Positions 11,375 through 23,279 of a DNA stretch of 64,000 bases are shown in pieces. This DNA is from Ligustrum vulgare. Lineage: Eukaryota > Streptophyta > Magnoliopsida > Lamiales > Oleaceae. Position 1 is the first letter of the stretch, and each line of letters starts with the position of its first letter. The stretch spans positions 17,057,491 through 17,121,490 of the forward strand of contig OY743190.1 in assembly GCA_963555705.1 (NCBI GenBank), written 5' to 3'. A program made the position numbers and the translations under genes. A model generated the notes under the pieces. The model did not search any database. It was not told where the DNA came from and was given only the letters and a program-made list of their open reading frames with translations.

Positions 11375-12730
11375 AACACAATAAAAGCTGAGTTTTCCTG
11401 CCAAAACTCAGTTGTTTTTATATAGAATATAGCTATAGATTAGTATCCTTAAAACTCAATTTATTTCCGCTAAATATAATTATTATTAGTTAATATTATT
11501 TTTTTCAAAAAATAGAGTCAATTAATTTCTACTACACGCAAATATTACAAATTATTAAATAAAATTAATAAAAAAGAGAGAATATCACTTCAATTTTAGC
11601 ATAGGATATAAGTTGGGTAAATTGGTGGTGAAAATATATTTTACACATCAAATATAATAAAAAAGTTCAAATTAAATCAAAAGTTCAAAATGTGTTGTCA
11701 ATTGTGGTATCACAAAGTTTGCTTTACTTATTCAATGTTTGTATGATCATCAAGTTTGGACTTGGAGCGTGACACTGTTTGTTTACTAGAAAATAATTTT
11801 TTGAAGCAAAAATGTTTGATCTACATGAAATTATAGGATGAAAAATTCATTAATTGTAGTATTGTTAATTATTATCCTTGTCAACTTCTATTATATTGGA
11901 TCATGATGAAAAACTTGTGTCAAATCTATTTATAGATGTTATATTGTTATTTTATTATCTTTGGTTATCTATAACTTTAATTATAGTTTTTGACTAGTTG
12001 AAATTTCGAACTCATTTAATTTCAAACATTCAATTCCTCGAATTTCTTTTTTCATATACTTAAAATTATTATAAATCTTAATAAAATTTTAAATATTGGA
12101 AATTCTCAAAATTTTCCGAAATTTTCGAATTTCGGTGTGGAATGAAGTTTGTGTATTCCGAATTTTTTGGAAAGAAATTTGGAACAACAATTTGATTCCG
12201 AAATTTTTTTGGAACATAATTTGAAACACCTATTTCCGATATATTCTGTCTAAGAAACACCCCCTACATAATATCATTTGGTGTGTTTGAAATTGAAAAT
12301 AGGAGTATTTGGAATTGAAAACAGGAGAGAATAAAGATGCTGAATTTTTTAATTTTTTTTTTAAAGTGGATTTCTGCCTATTTTTATAATTTTTTTTTAA
12401 ATTTTAAATTTGACTAGTTGGTAGTTGAAACCACGTTTTTATAATTGAAACATAAATCAAACTGTTTAAAAAGGTTTGAAAAATTTTCAAATCAAATCAA
12501 TTCACATTTGAAACTTAACCAAACCAAACAATTTGTTACAGTTGGTTCAGTTTAAAGGTTTATTTGTTCACCCCTAACCAAATCAAAGCTCTCAAAAAAA
12601 GAATTTGCGTATGTGGTCTAACCATGGTTAAAAAAAAAGTTCAATTGAAGCATAATTCCCAAGCGGAAATTCGTCCAAGATATTGGAAGCTTGTATTTTT
12701 ACCTACAAAATGAGTTTACTTGGAATCATT
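11375..12730. other. AT-rich intergenic sequence
   Basis: No gene is recognised. A perfect 9-bp hairpin, CTGAGTTTT-CCTGCC-AAAACTCAG, lies at 11388-11411. Around 12470-12580, AACCAAACC-rich text ending in TTCACCCCTAA looks like one end of a hAT-type MITE. Confidence 0.5.
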
Positions 12731-12738
12731 CTCAATGG

Positions 12739-13047
12739 CAGTGTTCTAAAACGCGCGCACAGTGCGTGCCTACGCGCGACGTGGCCTCTCGCGCATCGTT
12801 TTGGTGAAAAGCGAGAAAAACGCGTTTTTGAAAATTTTGTTCTAAAAAGCTCGCGCGAACGTGCCCGATGCGCGCAGCTGCCATTTTTTTTTCCTTTTTT
12901 TTTTTTTACTTGTTCAAGTATGGGTAAAATTTAAATCAAATATTTAGGAATTGAAAAACGATTTTTAACGCTTACTCACGCTTAAGCTTCAAAAGCTTGA
13001 CTCTTGGGCTCCACGCTTCGTCACGCTTCACGCTTTTTAGAAAACTG
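12739..13047. mobile_element. hAT-type MITE, 309 bp, TSD CTCAATGG
   Basis: The 8-bp duplication CTCAATGG flanks the element at 12731-12738 and 13048-13055. Termini are CAGTGTTCTAAAACGCG and the inverted, imperfect GCTTTTTAGAAAACTG. The interior is unusually CpG-rich for this window, with CGCGCG-type runs near both ends. It has no coding capacity and lies downstream of the PLT4-like gene. Confidence 0.88.
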
Positions 13048-13297
13048 CTCAATGGGTACCATGATAGGCAGGCAAAAGGAATACAAGCAGCAACGGAATC
13101 ATAGCCTTTTCCATAGCATCAAGGATTTGTAACTAAATATGCCCTTCGTGGAGGACAAGAGGAGGATTATACATGTAGAATCTAATATTTGGTCTAAACA
13201 TGATACAGTCGCTACTCGCTACACAAAAAGAAATCCTAATGGCAGTCGTCTCAACACCAGCTTAAATCACATCAGCGGTAAATAAATGAATATAATC

Positions 13298-13303
13298 TTT
13301 TTA
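13298..13303 (-). terminator. Candidate polyadenylation signal of the PLT4-like gene
   Basis: AATAAA on the minus strand lies about 280 bases past the stop codon, a normal 3' UTR distance in plants. The stretch 13056-13582 holds no other gene and is read as 3' UTR and downstream sequence. Confidence 0.4.
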
Positions 13304-13582
13304 TTCATCCAACAGACCAGTAAACATAACATCAAACCATGTTCCCGGATACTATTTCAATACGAGCTCAACAAATATATAGTATAGATACGTAAAATGT
13401 TTCAAACCAGGACCCAAGTCTGTTTCGTGTCCAAGAACTAGCTAGATTTTTTCACCTAATTCTAGAAGATGAACTGTCCACTGCGGATTCCCATATGCTG
13501 TTTCTTTAAAATATATCGTGTATGGTAAAACTGAGACGAATCAATTCTTTAACTTCATTGTAGAATAACACTACAACAATAG

Positions 13583-14931
13583 TTACTTGTGCACCAAATG
13601 TTCGACATCTCCGAGCTGAAGTTCACCTCCTGGCAGCGCATATTCATTTTGATATAACAATTCGATCTGCTCTAGGGATTTACCTTTTGTTTCTGGAACG
13701 AATTTGTAAACAAAGATGACAGCAAGTGCTGAAACAACTGAAAAGATAAAGAAAGTTCCGCCCATTGTGATTGCACGGGAAACGGAGAGGAAAGACATGG
13801 CAATTAAGCCACTGCACACTCTATTGCCCACTGAGCCGAGTGCAGATGCCTGAGCACGAACCTTTAAAGGGAAGATTTCAGACGTCACAACCCAGCAAAC
13901 TGGACCGATTCCCACAGAAAAGAATGCTACATTTCCACAAACTAAAAATATTGCTAAAGCAGTTCCTATAGATCCCTCATTTGGTAGTGATAGAGTGATG
14001 CCCACGCCAAACAAGCAGATTGTCATGCCAATGGTGCTAACATAGAGCAATGGCTTTCTTCCAGTTTTGTCAACAAGTATAATAGCAACGAGTACAAACA
14101 AAGTTTTGGTGACTCCCTCCGCAACGGTGGCAGCAAGAAGCTTTGAATTACCTTCAAGGCCAGCTGCTTTAAATATTTCGGGACTGTAATAAACAGTTGC
14201 ATCAATGCCCGTAATTTGTTGAAAGCACTGTATCCCAAAACCAGTAATGAGCATTCTTCGAAGTGCTGGGGAAGGACTCAAAAGTTCACGCCATACAGCT
14301 TTCTCACTGTTACTCGCCCCAGCAGCTAATTGTATTTCTGAAAGTCTCTCCTCGACTTCAGACTCAACATCATTTGTTTTTAACAGTACTGACCTTGCTT
14401 GTTCTATTCGGTTCTTCATAACTAACCACCTAGGAGATTCGGGGATTATACACAAGGCAAATGCAATAAAGACTGAAGGCAGAATTCCCACCGCAAGCAT
14501 TATTCTCCAGTTTGTATGGGCTGGAAGGCCAGAAAATGCATAATTAGAGACATACCCAAGTAGGATCCCAGCATTTATGAAAATTTCAGGAAATGATGTC
14601 AATGTGCCTCTGGCAACAGTTGGTGATATCTCAGCTATGTATACTGGTGCAATCATGACTCCGAGGCCAATTCCAACACCGGCCAAAATTCTCCCAATCA
14701 TTAGTACTCGAAATGTAGGAGCTAGAGTCATCACAGCTGCACCTGCTTGAAACACAATGGCTGCTAAACCCATTGTCCACTTTCTACCTATAATATCTGA
14801 TGCTCTTCCACCACCTAAACTGCCCAAAAGAGAAATGACACTCAAAACACCAACAAGAACTTCTTCTTGAACCTCACTTATCTTTAAATCTTCTTTAATA
14901 AATATGATTGCTCCACTCATCACACCAACAT
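13583..14931 (-). CDS. PLT4: Polyol/monosaccharide transporter PLT4-like, exon 2
   Basis: This exon encodes most of a 12-helix major-facilitator sugar porter. Visible family motifs are ASDIIGRKWTMG in the first loop, IPESPRWLV after helix 6, GFGIQCFQQITGIDATVYYS at helix 7, DKTGRKPLLY in the second half, and PETKGKSLEQIELLY at the end. Known PLT proteins are plasma-membrane proton symporters for linear polyols and sugars. Joined to exon 1 the product is about 523 residues, the normal length for AtPLT4-like proteins. The acceptor is TTTGCAG before 14931, and the split codon gives the conserved GYDVGVMSG. No internal lesion is seen. The substrate is inferred from family only. Confidence 0.93.
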
Positions 14932-16290
14932 CTGCAAATCGAAGACCGAGTCAGACATAGGTCCCCTCACATGAATTTACACACTAATGAATTACAATGC
15001 TAATGGAAAACCATAGGCATGCCTCAAATGTATATAAACAAGCATTCTAACTATAGTGAAGTCATGGTTTAAACAGGCAAAAGAGCTTAAATGAGTAACG
15101 AGGCATTTTTCCTTTGTACGGCAAGGGGAGACGCTTTGAGGCGTAAGTCTCACCGTGAACAAAAAGTTAAACGATATATAAACATGCAATAACAAAAACA
15201 AAAATGTAAAGTCTCCAGGACAAGAAATTAAATTAAAGTATCAATGTAAAAGAACTCAAAATAAATTTTAATAAAGACAAATAGCAACTCAAACTAGACA
15301 GAATACAAAAGAGATAAGTTTTCAAATGATCGTTTTATAATAAATAATATATATATTTTTTCTTTTGCTTTAGGATCAGTTGGATTTATTTACTTTTACT
15401 TATAGCAAATCAAATAATTAATTTTTGTTTTAGTACCTTATAGATCTGATTAGATTCCCATCTAGATTAAGTGTAGGATTGATTTTCAAAGTGTGTCAAT
15501 TAATGAAGGTTTAAAAGTGGGGGGCCCTATACATTTATCTTACATGTGCCTTGAGGCTCTCTCCATGTCCTTAAAAAATATAAACCTCAGCGCTTTTTCA
15601 ACGCATCTCTGGAACTTTTTTTAAATCATGAGTGAAGTAAATAACTTTTTTCATCTTTTCGTCGAGTAAAATCAGCTAGTGGCCACCCAATTTTAACAAG
15701 GTTTCCACTTAGCCACCCAACTTCATAAAGTATATCAACGGCCACTCAACTTACAATGTAATTTCTGCTTAACCATTAATTTCAAAAGGTATCTCAATGG
15801 TCACCATGATTACTATGCAATTTCTACTTGACCACAACACTTCAAATGATATCTCAATGTCAATCCAACTTACAATGTAGTTTCTTATATATTATTTGAC
15901 CTCCAAAAGCTTCCAATCTTTAACGGAATATCTAGAGGTATCAATACGAGTGGGCCGATCAGACCCGTCAAAATCGGCTTGTAGTGACCCGAGATAGCGT
16001 GCCTACCTATGAATCAAAAGAACAATTCACTAGTTCACTAGTCAAATAGGTGTGAACTGAGGGTTAAGCGGTTCACACCACGGGTTAGAAACAATTTAAT
16101 GTAAAATAAGCTTTAAATTTCATGTAACATTTCTTGCTATAAGTGTGAATTTATTTATCATTGCTGTTAATTTTTTTATATAGTAATTTAACAAAAAAAA
16201 AGTCTCTAAATTTAAAAAATATTTTTTTATTTAGAATGGTCAAATCCGGTCGAACTGCGACCTATATGGGCTCCACCCGAATGACCAACG

Positions 16291-16653
16291 TAGAAATGTC
16301 AATTTTCCCAGCGGGACCCGCTTCAAATGGAGCGAGGATGGGGACGGTGATGGGAATGAGGTCCCCAGCCTATCCCCGCCCCGTTTATAATTTAAAAATT
16401 AAAAACTAGTAAAAATTTTAAAATTCAATACATTTTGAAAAATTATATATTCTTTTAAATCAAGTTGGATGATTCCAACCTAAATTACTAACCTAAAAAC
16501 ATGGGATAATAAGTTTTAGTTTTTTTTTTTTTTTTTTTAAAGGGTTAATCAAAAAATAATAACGGGGATTTAATCCCCACACCGACCCCGTCCTACATGT
16601 AACAGGGATGGGGATGAGGTCCCCAACCCATACTCGTCCCATTGCCATCACTA
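16291..16653. mobile_element. hAT-type MITE, 363 bp, TSD GACCAACG
   Basis: GACCAACG occurs at 16283-16290 and 16654-16661. The ends, TAGAAATGTCAATTTTCCC and CCCATTGCCATCACTA, are imperfect inverted repeats. The subterminal regions repeat GGGGATGGGGA and CCCCGCCCC. It is non-coding and nested in the foldback element inside the PLT4-like intron. Confidence 0.85.
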
Positions 16654-16757
16654 GACCAACGGGTGGACTTTTTAATTCTGGCAGTTATCAAGCTCATACG
16701 TAGGTGACGATGTTAAATCTAGTCCACCACAACAAAAATGTGTTTCTGATGTACATT

Positions 16758-16921
16758 GCCCCTGTTTGGTACATATTAAAATTCAGATTTTATTCCAAGT
16801 CAAAGTCAACAGTCAATCACAACTCTTTATTTCATGGGTACCACAACTTTTCAACCCCCATCTCATCAACTTTTATCAAAATCTACTAAAAATCTGATTT
16901 TAATCTCCACCAAACAGGAGC
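16758..16921. mobile_element. MITE with CCTGTTTGGT inverted repeats, 164 bp
   Basis: The left end GCCCCTGTTTGGT is inverted at the right as ACCAAACAGGAGC, and the similarity extends inward (ATTAAAATTCAGATTTT against AAATCTGATTTTAAT). CATT follows the right end and also precedes the left, so a short target duplication is possible. Its superfamily is not settled. Confidence 0.7.
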
Positions 16922-17475
16922 ATTATGCATTTGTCAAACACGCCCTATTTGAAATCAAAATCGTTCTTTCGCTGTATAGGATTTTTAATCCTTCATTTCT
17001 TGGACATTAGGCGTTTGATGAGAAACTACATTATAAGTTGTATGGACATTAAGATACCCTTTGAAGTTGAGTGGTTAAGTAGAAAATGCATTGTAAGTTA
17101 GATAATAATTGAGATACGTTTTAAAATTTAGTGATTAAGTAGAAATTACAAGGTAAATTGGGTGACCAGTGAGATACTTTTTATTTGGGTGACCAATTAG
17201 AAATTTTATTGAAGTTGGAAGTTAGTTGATTTTACTCTATTTTTGCGTACATTATCTTAAAATTACATGATTGCACATGTTGAGTTGAGGGGGCTTACAT
17301 AATAGACATAAGATTTTATTAAGCATAATATGTTCCTAGGACATGTTACTTGGTGCCTGGTTTGACTATGGGGATTGCTCAAAAAGAGAAACAATTTTAC
17401 ATGATACCATTTGGTGAAAAGCCAAGCCAAAATTTATGATCACCAAACTTGGCTCATACAAAAAAGTTATAAACT

Positions 17476-17640
17476 ATGTTGCTCGGACTCAAAAACGGGT
17501 ATCCGATACGGGTACATGTCTGGGAATCAGATTATTTTCTTCTAAAATCTTTAAGTCATGGGATACGGTGAAAAGAACACAAAATTTTGACATGGGTGTA
17601 TTGATACGTATTATAAACTTCAAATTAATTTAGAAATTTA
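17476..17640. mobile_element. One end of a CTATGTTGCTCGGACTC MITE
   Basis: ACTATGTTGCTCGGACTC followed by GGTATCCGATACGGGTAC is, from memory, a terminus shared by a very common family of plant MITEs. Only this end was recognised. The right boundary is approximate. Confidence 0.4.
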
Positions 17641-18715
17641 TAGATTGGTAATTATAGATGTGTTTCTTGGGGACGTAAATGATTCCTCTTTTGATTTCAA
17701 ATGAAATCTCACACCAACAATGAGAGAAAAAACAGAATACCTAGATGGTAGGCTATTATATTTCCAATAGCTGAAAATAAAACGACAAGAGCCACACCCT
17801 ATATCTTCAAAATAGCTATAGTATCTAAATAAACTAAAGAAGTCCATGAAAAAGAGTTTTGTTGGTTGAGTTTACAAGTAACTTACAAACAAGAAAACTT
17901 CCTAATTTGGGGAAAACTTTTCACAAATTGAGATCCCTTTTTTTTTTTTTCTTTTTTTATGCAACTTACCATTTGCACACTCCTCAAGAAGCTTATTGAC
18001 TTTTCTTGATTCTCCCCATCAAAATTCTGTGTTTTCCTCCACATATACACAAACAAGCAATTATATTCACATTACAATTTTTGATTCATACACCTCATTT
18101 TAATTCAAATAAGATCCACAATCTTTGCTCATTGTGATCTTTATATCCCTAACATTTTTTGATGCATTCTTATCATCAATATTTCATTAACGAACACATC
18201 TCATCTCATCTCTAATAATGGTTATTGTCCAAATGTTCATTAGACGAAAGTTTATTTTTTCATCATATTTTTAGGAAAAAAAAATATGCAAAAGTGATAA
18301 ATTGTTTTTTTCTTTCAATTCAAAGCATCCAAATATAATTTTTTTTAAAAAAAAAATCATCTTCAATGACTAGATGTGGCAATTAAATAAAGGTTGAAGA
18401 CGTGAATTGAAGAAAAGTAAAGAAAAAAGTGTTATAATAGCCAAAGATCGAGGACTTTAATTATAATTAAAATGTGGTACAATAAATAAAATTAGTGGTG
18501 CAAATATAATTAGCCTACAGAAAATCCTCAGAAGAAATAAATCGGACATATTTCTCCATCCCACATGAGATCATTACGGACAGAGCCTTTTGAAGATAAG
18601 AAATTACAAACCATAAAACCGAACAAAATAAACCAAAATTAAAGTAAAATAAAATAATAAATAATAAATAGAGAACAAAGGTAGATCAATGGAAATGCAG
18701 GTAAATGAGAATTAC

Positions 18716-18938
18716 CATAGCCAAGGAGGACATTATTGAGAGAGGCAAAAACAGCACAAGCAATTACATATTTCCTTGTACTGTTCATCTTCGTCTCCAA
18801 CGGATTATGTTGCTCAAAATCGCCATCATAATCAGTCAACTCAGAATCCATTCTTCTATACTTGTTCTTTGCTCCCAAAGGCACACCACTCAATCCCATC
18901 TCCCCATCCCCATTTTCTTGGATACCCGCCATACCCAT
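18716..18938 (-). CDS. PLT4: PLT4-like transporter, exon 1
   Basis: The ATG at 18938 opens MGMAGIQENGDGEMGLSGVP, followed by KNKYRRMDSEL, the N-terminal cytosolic tail characteristic of AtPLT4-type proteins. It ends in the start of helix 1 (VIACAVFASLNNVLLGY). The donor GTAATT begins at 18715 and splits the Asp codon of GYDVGV. No earlier in-frame start is needed, because family members begin in the same way. The downstream reading to 18639 is intron read-through. Confidence 0.9.
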
Positions 18939-19130
18939 CTCAACAAGGCAGGCACCTAGATTCTAACAGCAAAAACCCAGAAAAATACAATAGGTTTTAT
19001 GAAGTTCTCACAGTGAAAATTGATAAAGAGTGCGAGTGAGATAAAGAATTTCAGATCTGAAAGGGTAACACGAGAAGACTTTGCGGTTGGGACCAGTTTT
19101 GTCATGTAAGCAACTCTTTCATTCTTACAA

Positions 19131-19140
19131 GATTTATATT
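19131..19140 (-). promoter_or_regulatory. Candidate TATA box of the PLT4-like gene
   Basis: TATAAAT on the minus strand lies about 195 bases upstream of the ATG, leaving a 5' UTR of about 160 bases. The stretch 18939-19619 separates this gene from the divergently transcribed FRS pseudogene and shows no other gene. The promoter assignment is inference from position. Confidence 0.35.
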
Positions 19141-19619
19141 GACCTCTTACTTTTTTGGATGATACATGTACAATATTTCTTACTATCCCTCTTACAACTC
19201 TTGACTATTTGAGCTGACACAACACTACCTATGGCCCACCAAATTGCTCAAGATGAAGACACAGGAAAAGGAAGTAATAATTAATACACTAAAATAAACT
19301 AAAAAGTAAAAACAAATAAAAATATAAACAGAACACAAAATGTCTTTAATCAACAATGTGATACGAGTAAAACAACATTATGTCTAATTTCTCAAAATAA
19401 AGTTCAGTAAATAGTTCATCAATATGGCGAGTTCGTTGACTCCATTTCAGGTTCTCGATTTCTCATTTCTTTGTTTTGTTTTTTTATTTTACTGATCTGA
19501 TTTTTTTTTAAGTTTCATTGATCTAATGTTAATAATCGAGTTTTTAAATTTATTTTTTACATTTCTGTGCAATGGATTTTGTATATCCCATTGAATGTTT
19601 GAAGTGGATTTTATAAATA

Positions 19620-22202
19620 ATGAGTTTTCAGTTCAATAATAGTTGGGTGGAATCACTGGCTACGCAGATATCCGGCAACAATGAAGAGATTCAAGAGACA
19701 GATGACAGAGGTAATACATTATATTAATAGGAATTGTTCACATGGTGATGGATTTTTAAATCTTTGTCTATGCATATCAGCACAAGCTGGAGCTGAAATT
19801 TATTGGGTCCCTTTTGATGGATAACTTTTCATCTTTTGTCTAGTTATTCTCAAACATAATAATGGACATTGTGAACCAACCGTATAAAACACATAACAAT
19901 GTGGTGCTTGGAGTATTAGACTTGATTTTTTATATGTAAAAGTAATTGGAGATGTTAACAGGTTCTTATTTGTTACTTATTATCAATGTTCATGTAAAGA
20001 ATTTGTGTTCTAGCTTGGTTAATAATTTACACAAGTACTTTGTTGACTAATTTAGGCGACATCAAACAAGATTTTAGCATAAGATCAAAATTGTTATTTT
20101 CTTTTATTTCTTTAAATGCAGGAAATGAAAATTTTGAAGAAGTGGATGACATAATTTTGGTAGAATCGGATAATGAGACAAGGCTAGAGGAAAATGTCGA
20201 CTTATTGAAAGATGATATGTTAGGTGAAGATGACGCGGTTGTGCCTAGGGTGGGTATGGAGTTTAAGGATGAAAATGAAGTGTACGAATTTTACAGAAAA
20301 TATGCCTATCGCCTTGGTTTTCCAGTGAGAAGAAGAAATTCAAGAAAGGGAGATGATGGTGTGGTTAGATATGTGACGTTGACATGTGGTCGAGAAGGCC
20401 GAATACCTAGTAATACAACCAATTCAATGAAGCCGCAACCAACCATGCAGACAGGTTGTAAAGCAAGGGTGGTAGCCTCTGAGATTAACGGAACATGGAG
20501 AATTAATTCGATCCATCTTGAGCATAATCATCCCATAAGTCCTTCGAAGTCCAGGTTGTTTCGATGCAACCGAAAATTGAGTGCAACTGTCAAACGACGG
20601 CTTGAAGTAAATGATATGGCTGGAATTCCACTACACAAAAGTTATAACTCTACTATTGTTGAGGCGGGTGGTTATGAAAAGATGTTGTTCGTGCAAAGGG
20701 ATTGTCGAAACTACATTCAAAAGGCTAGACGATTAAGACTTAAAGAAGGGGATGCAACTGCAATACAATCATTCTTTTCAAAAATGCAAGCAGAGTGTTC
20801 TGGATTTTACTTTAGCATCGACTTGGACGAAGATTCTCGATTGAGTAATGTGTTCTGGGCAGACAACAGGTCTAGACATGCTTATAAGGAGTTTGGCGAT
20901 GTCGTCACATTTGATACCACATATCTCACTAATAAGTACGCCATGCCTTTTGCCCCTTTTGTTGGGGTAAATCATCATGGAGAATCGATACTGCTTGGTT
21001 GTGGACTAGTTTCGAATGAGGATACTAGTACCTTTGTTTGGCTATTTCATACATGGCTTCAGTGCATGCATGGTCAGGCTCCACAAGGAATAATTACAGA
21101 TCAAGACAAAGCTATGCAAAATGCAATTCATATGGTTTTTCCAAACACAAAACATAGATGGTGTCTGTGACATATAATGAAAAAGTTGCCTGAAAAATTT
21201 GGCTACCACGTAGATAAAAGTTCCATATTTTCAACTATACAAGAATTGGTTTATGATTCACAAAGTGTTGAAGAGTTTGAAGAAGGTTGGGGAGCGATGA
21301 TCGATAAGTATGAATTGTGTGGCAATGATTGGTTGTCAGGTCTTTACGAGCAAAGAGGGCGTTGGGTTCCTTGTTTTTTAAAATCTAGTTTCTGGGCAAG
21401 AATGTCAACAACTCAACGTAGTGAGAGTATGAATGCCTTTTTTGATGGGTATGTCCATTCGAGGACCTCGTTGAAGCAATTTGTCGAACAGTATGAGCGA
21501 GCCTTGAGGAGTAAGTTTGAAAAGGAGTTCCAGGATGATTGCAAGTCGTACTCGCAAATGGTTTCGTGTGAACTAAGTACGTTTTGGAGAAGCAATTTTA
21601 GCAGGTGTACACTATTTCTAAATTTAGAGAGTTTCAAGATGAGTTCACTGGAAAGTTTTATTGTGAGATTATATCTGCCAAGGAGGAGTTATTCGGGATG
21701 ATGTACGAGGTACAAGAGGATGTCATATATAATGAGCGAGTGAAGAAGAAAATATTTTATGTTTTATTCCATAGAGAGACATGCAATATTGGTTGTAGCT
21801 GTCACTTGTTCGAGTTTCGTGGAATAATATGCCGACATGCAATTTCTGTCTTAATTCATAATAACGTCCAATCACTTCCAGATAAGTATATATTGCGGAG
21901 ATGGAGGAAAGACGTGTACAGAGCCCACACGAGGGTGGTAGTCAACTACAATGGCTTGATTAGTACACCTGATCAGTTGAGATATGACCAGATGTGCCAA
22001 GACCTACAGTTGCCAACTTTGATTCATCCCCCCTCTTCACAGAATGTTATATTAAATGCTGAAGGTAATAAGATGGTTAAAGCTTTACATTACCATTTGC
22101 TTGTATCATTAGTGATGTATAATGTCTGTATTTTTTTTACTAGGTGGTGCCATGCTATACTACTTTCCATCTAGCCAGAGTAAAAATGGAACGAGCGTGT
22201 GA
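19620..22202 (+). pseudogene. FAR1-related sequence (FRS) gene, disabled
   Basis: FRS proteins are transcription factors domesticated from Mutator-like transposases. A short first exon (19620-19710, MSFQFNNSWVESLATQ) joins at 20122 through a GT-AG intron that keeps phase. Visible domains are the FAR1 DNA-binding region (EFYRKYAYRLGFPVRRR, TGCKARVV, LEHNHPIS), the MULE transposase core (VVTFDTTYLTNKY, GIITDQDKAMQNA) and a SWIM zinc finger (CSCHLFEFRGIICRHA). A second intron (22065-22143) leads to a stop at 22200-22202. Lesions are TGA at 21168-21170 where WCLWH is expected, a frameshift near 21580, and TAG at 21599-21601. It is probably a pseudogene; sequencing error is unlikely to explain all three. 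Confidence 0.88.
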
Positions 22203-22220
22203 AGGGTTCGATGCGTTGCG

Positions 22221-22460
22221 TTGGAAACAAGATGGATTTGTCGAATTTGTAATGACTACTAATGCATTTTGTGACAGTTGGAAACAAGATGGATTTGTTG
22301 GATTTGTAATTACAACTAGTGTATTTTGTTACAGTTGAAAACAAGGTGGATTTGTAATGACTACTAATATATTTTTGTTGGATTTGTAATTACAACTAAT
22401 GTATTTTGTGACAGTTGAAAACAAAGTCGATTTGTAATGACTACTAATATATTTTTTGAC
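22221..22460. repeat. 57-bp tandem repeat in the 3' region of the FRS gene
   Basis: About four imperfect copies of a unit beginning TTGGAAACAAGATGGATTTG start near 22221, 22278 and 22335 and continue to about 22460, the later copies with internal duplications. They lie just past the predicted stop codon, so they are 3' UTR or downstream repeats rather than protein repeats. Confidence 0.8.
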
Positions 22461-23057
22461 ATGTATCTTGTGACTATATACGTAAATTTTGTATATTAGT
22501 ACTTTACTATTTTTAGTTCACAATTTTGGCTATTCCAATGTGATGCTTTGAATATACAGTCAAGAGGATATTAATGCTCATGACGTGAAATTCCACTAAA
22601 TTGATAGTATTTTGCATATTTATGAAAATTTGTAGAATGTTTGGATTTGTTTATTTAATTACAGGTATTTTTGGATTTTTTCCAAATAGAAAAGGTATTG
22701 TGGTGGAAAGGTATTGTGGTGGAAAGTTGGCTGTAGTCAGATGTGTCAGCCCAAATAAGCAAGAGTTGTAAGAAGTATTGTAAGAGATATTGTACATGTA
22801 TCATTATCCTACTTTTTTTATGTTCTGATGGACCTTTCAAACTAACAGCTGTAGACTAATCTCTTTTTCCATTTTTCTCCTTTGCAAATTACATACTTGG
22901 TCATTGAACTTTAACTGACATCTCAATTAGATAGGTTTTGATTAGTTTCAAATGTCACCGCTGTTATTTTTTGTTAGCTTCGTCTCCAAAGTAACAAAAT
23001 TGCTTATTTGGCAGCCAACCATGATAGATATTCAATGTAGTTGCTTTGTGGCATGCC
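22461..23057. other. AT-rich intergenic sequence
   Basis: No gene is recognised. A short direct duplication, AAAGGTATTGTGGTGG, lies at about 22690-22722. Text around 22900 (GGTCATTGAACTTTAACTGAC) loosely recalls the arm units of the foldback element in the PLT4-like intron. Confidence 0.4.
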
Positions 23058-23212
23058 CGACTAAGGTTCTGTTTGGAAATGAAAGAAATTTCTCAATTTT
23101 TTTTTCAACTGCATATTTTTTTGAATTCACCACTTTTCCCAATATATACAACCACATATTCCCTCAATTTTTTTTTCTTATTACCAAACATACTCTAGTC
23201 TCTGAATATTGT
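23058..23212. mobile_element. Possible small MITE
   Basis: GACTAAGGTTCTGTTTGG at the left and CCAAACATACTCTAGTC at the right are imperfect inverted repeats around an AT-rich centre. No target duplication is clear. Confidence 0.35.
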
Positions 23213-23219
23213 ATCACAT

Positions 23220-23279
23220 GAAAAGTGTCAATAAATTACACAATGAAATGAAAAGTGTCAATAAATTACACAATGAAAT
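23220..23279. repeat. Tandem duplication, 2 x 30 bp
   Basis: GAAAAGTGTCAATAAATTAC followed by ACAATGAAAT is repeated exactly. The stretch from 23280 to 24183 is AT-rich without a recognised gene. Confidence 0.9.

Larger units (their letters stand above)
15664..17237. mobile_element. Foldback-type DNA element with 230-bp inverted arms
   Basis: The left arm (15664 to about 15895) starts GAGTAAAATCAGCTAG. The right arm (about 17010-17237) ends GTTAGTTGATTTTACTC. The arms are diverged reverse complements. Each arm consists of about 3.5 degenerate units of some 66 bp, with text such as GGTCACCCAACTT and AATTTCTACTT. The centre is occupied by later MITE insertions. No coding region and no clear target duplication were seen. 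The superfamily is uncertain; Mutator-like is possible. Confidence 0.75.
14932..18715 (-). other. Intron of the PLT4-like gene (3,784 bp)
   Basis: The donor is CTATG|GTAATT at 18716/18715 and the acceptor TTTGCAG|AT at 14932/14931; phase 1 is kept. The intron is large because of transposon insertions: a foldback element (15664-17237) with MITEs inside it, and a MITE end near 17476. The remaining stretches (14932-15663 and 17641-18715) are AT-rich without recognisable genes. Reading frames here are non-coding. Confidence 0.88.

Noticed and set aside
13771..14543. Plus-strand and alternate-frame ORFs over the transporter exon
   Set aside because: They are shadows of the minus-strand PLT4-like coding sequence.
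22144..22338. Protein repeats WKQDGFV/EFVMTTNAFCDS
   Set aside because: With the GT-AG intron at 22065-22143 the FRS frame ends at 22202. The repeats fall in another frame downstream, so they are DNA repeats.
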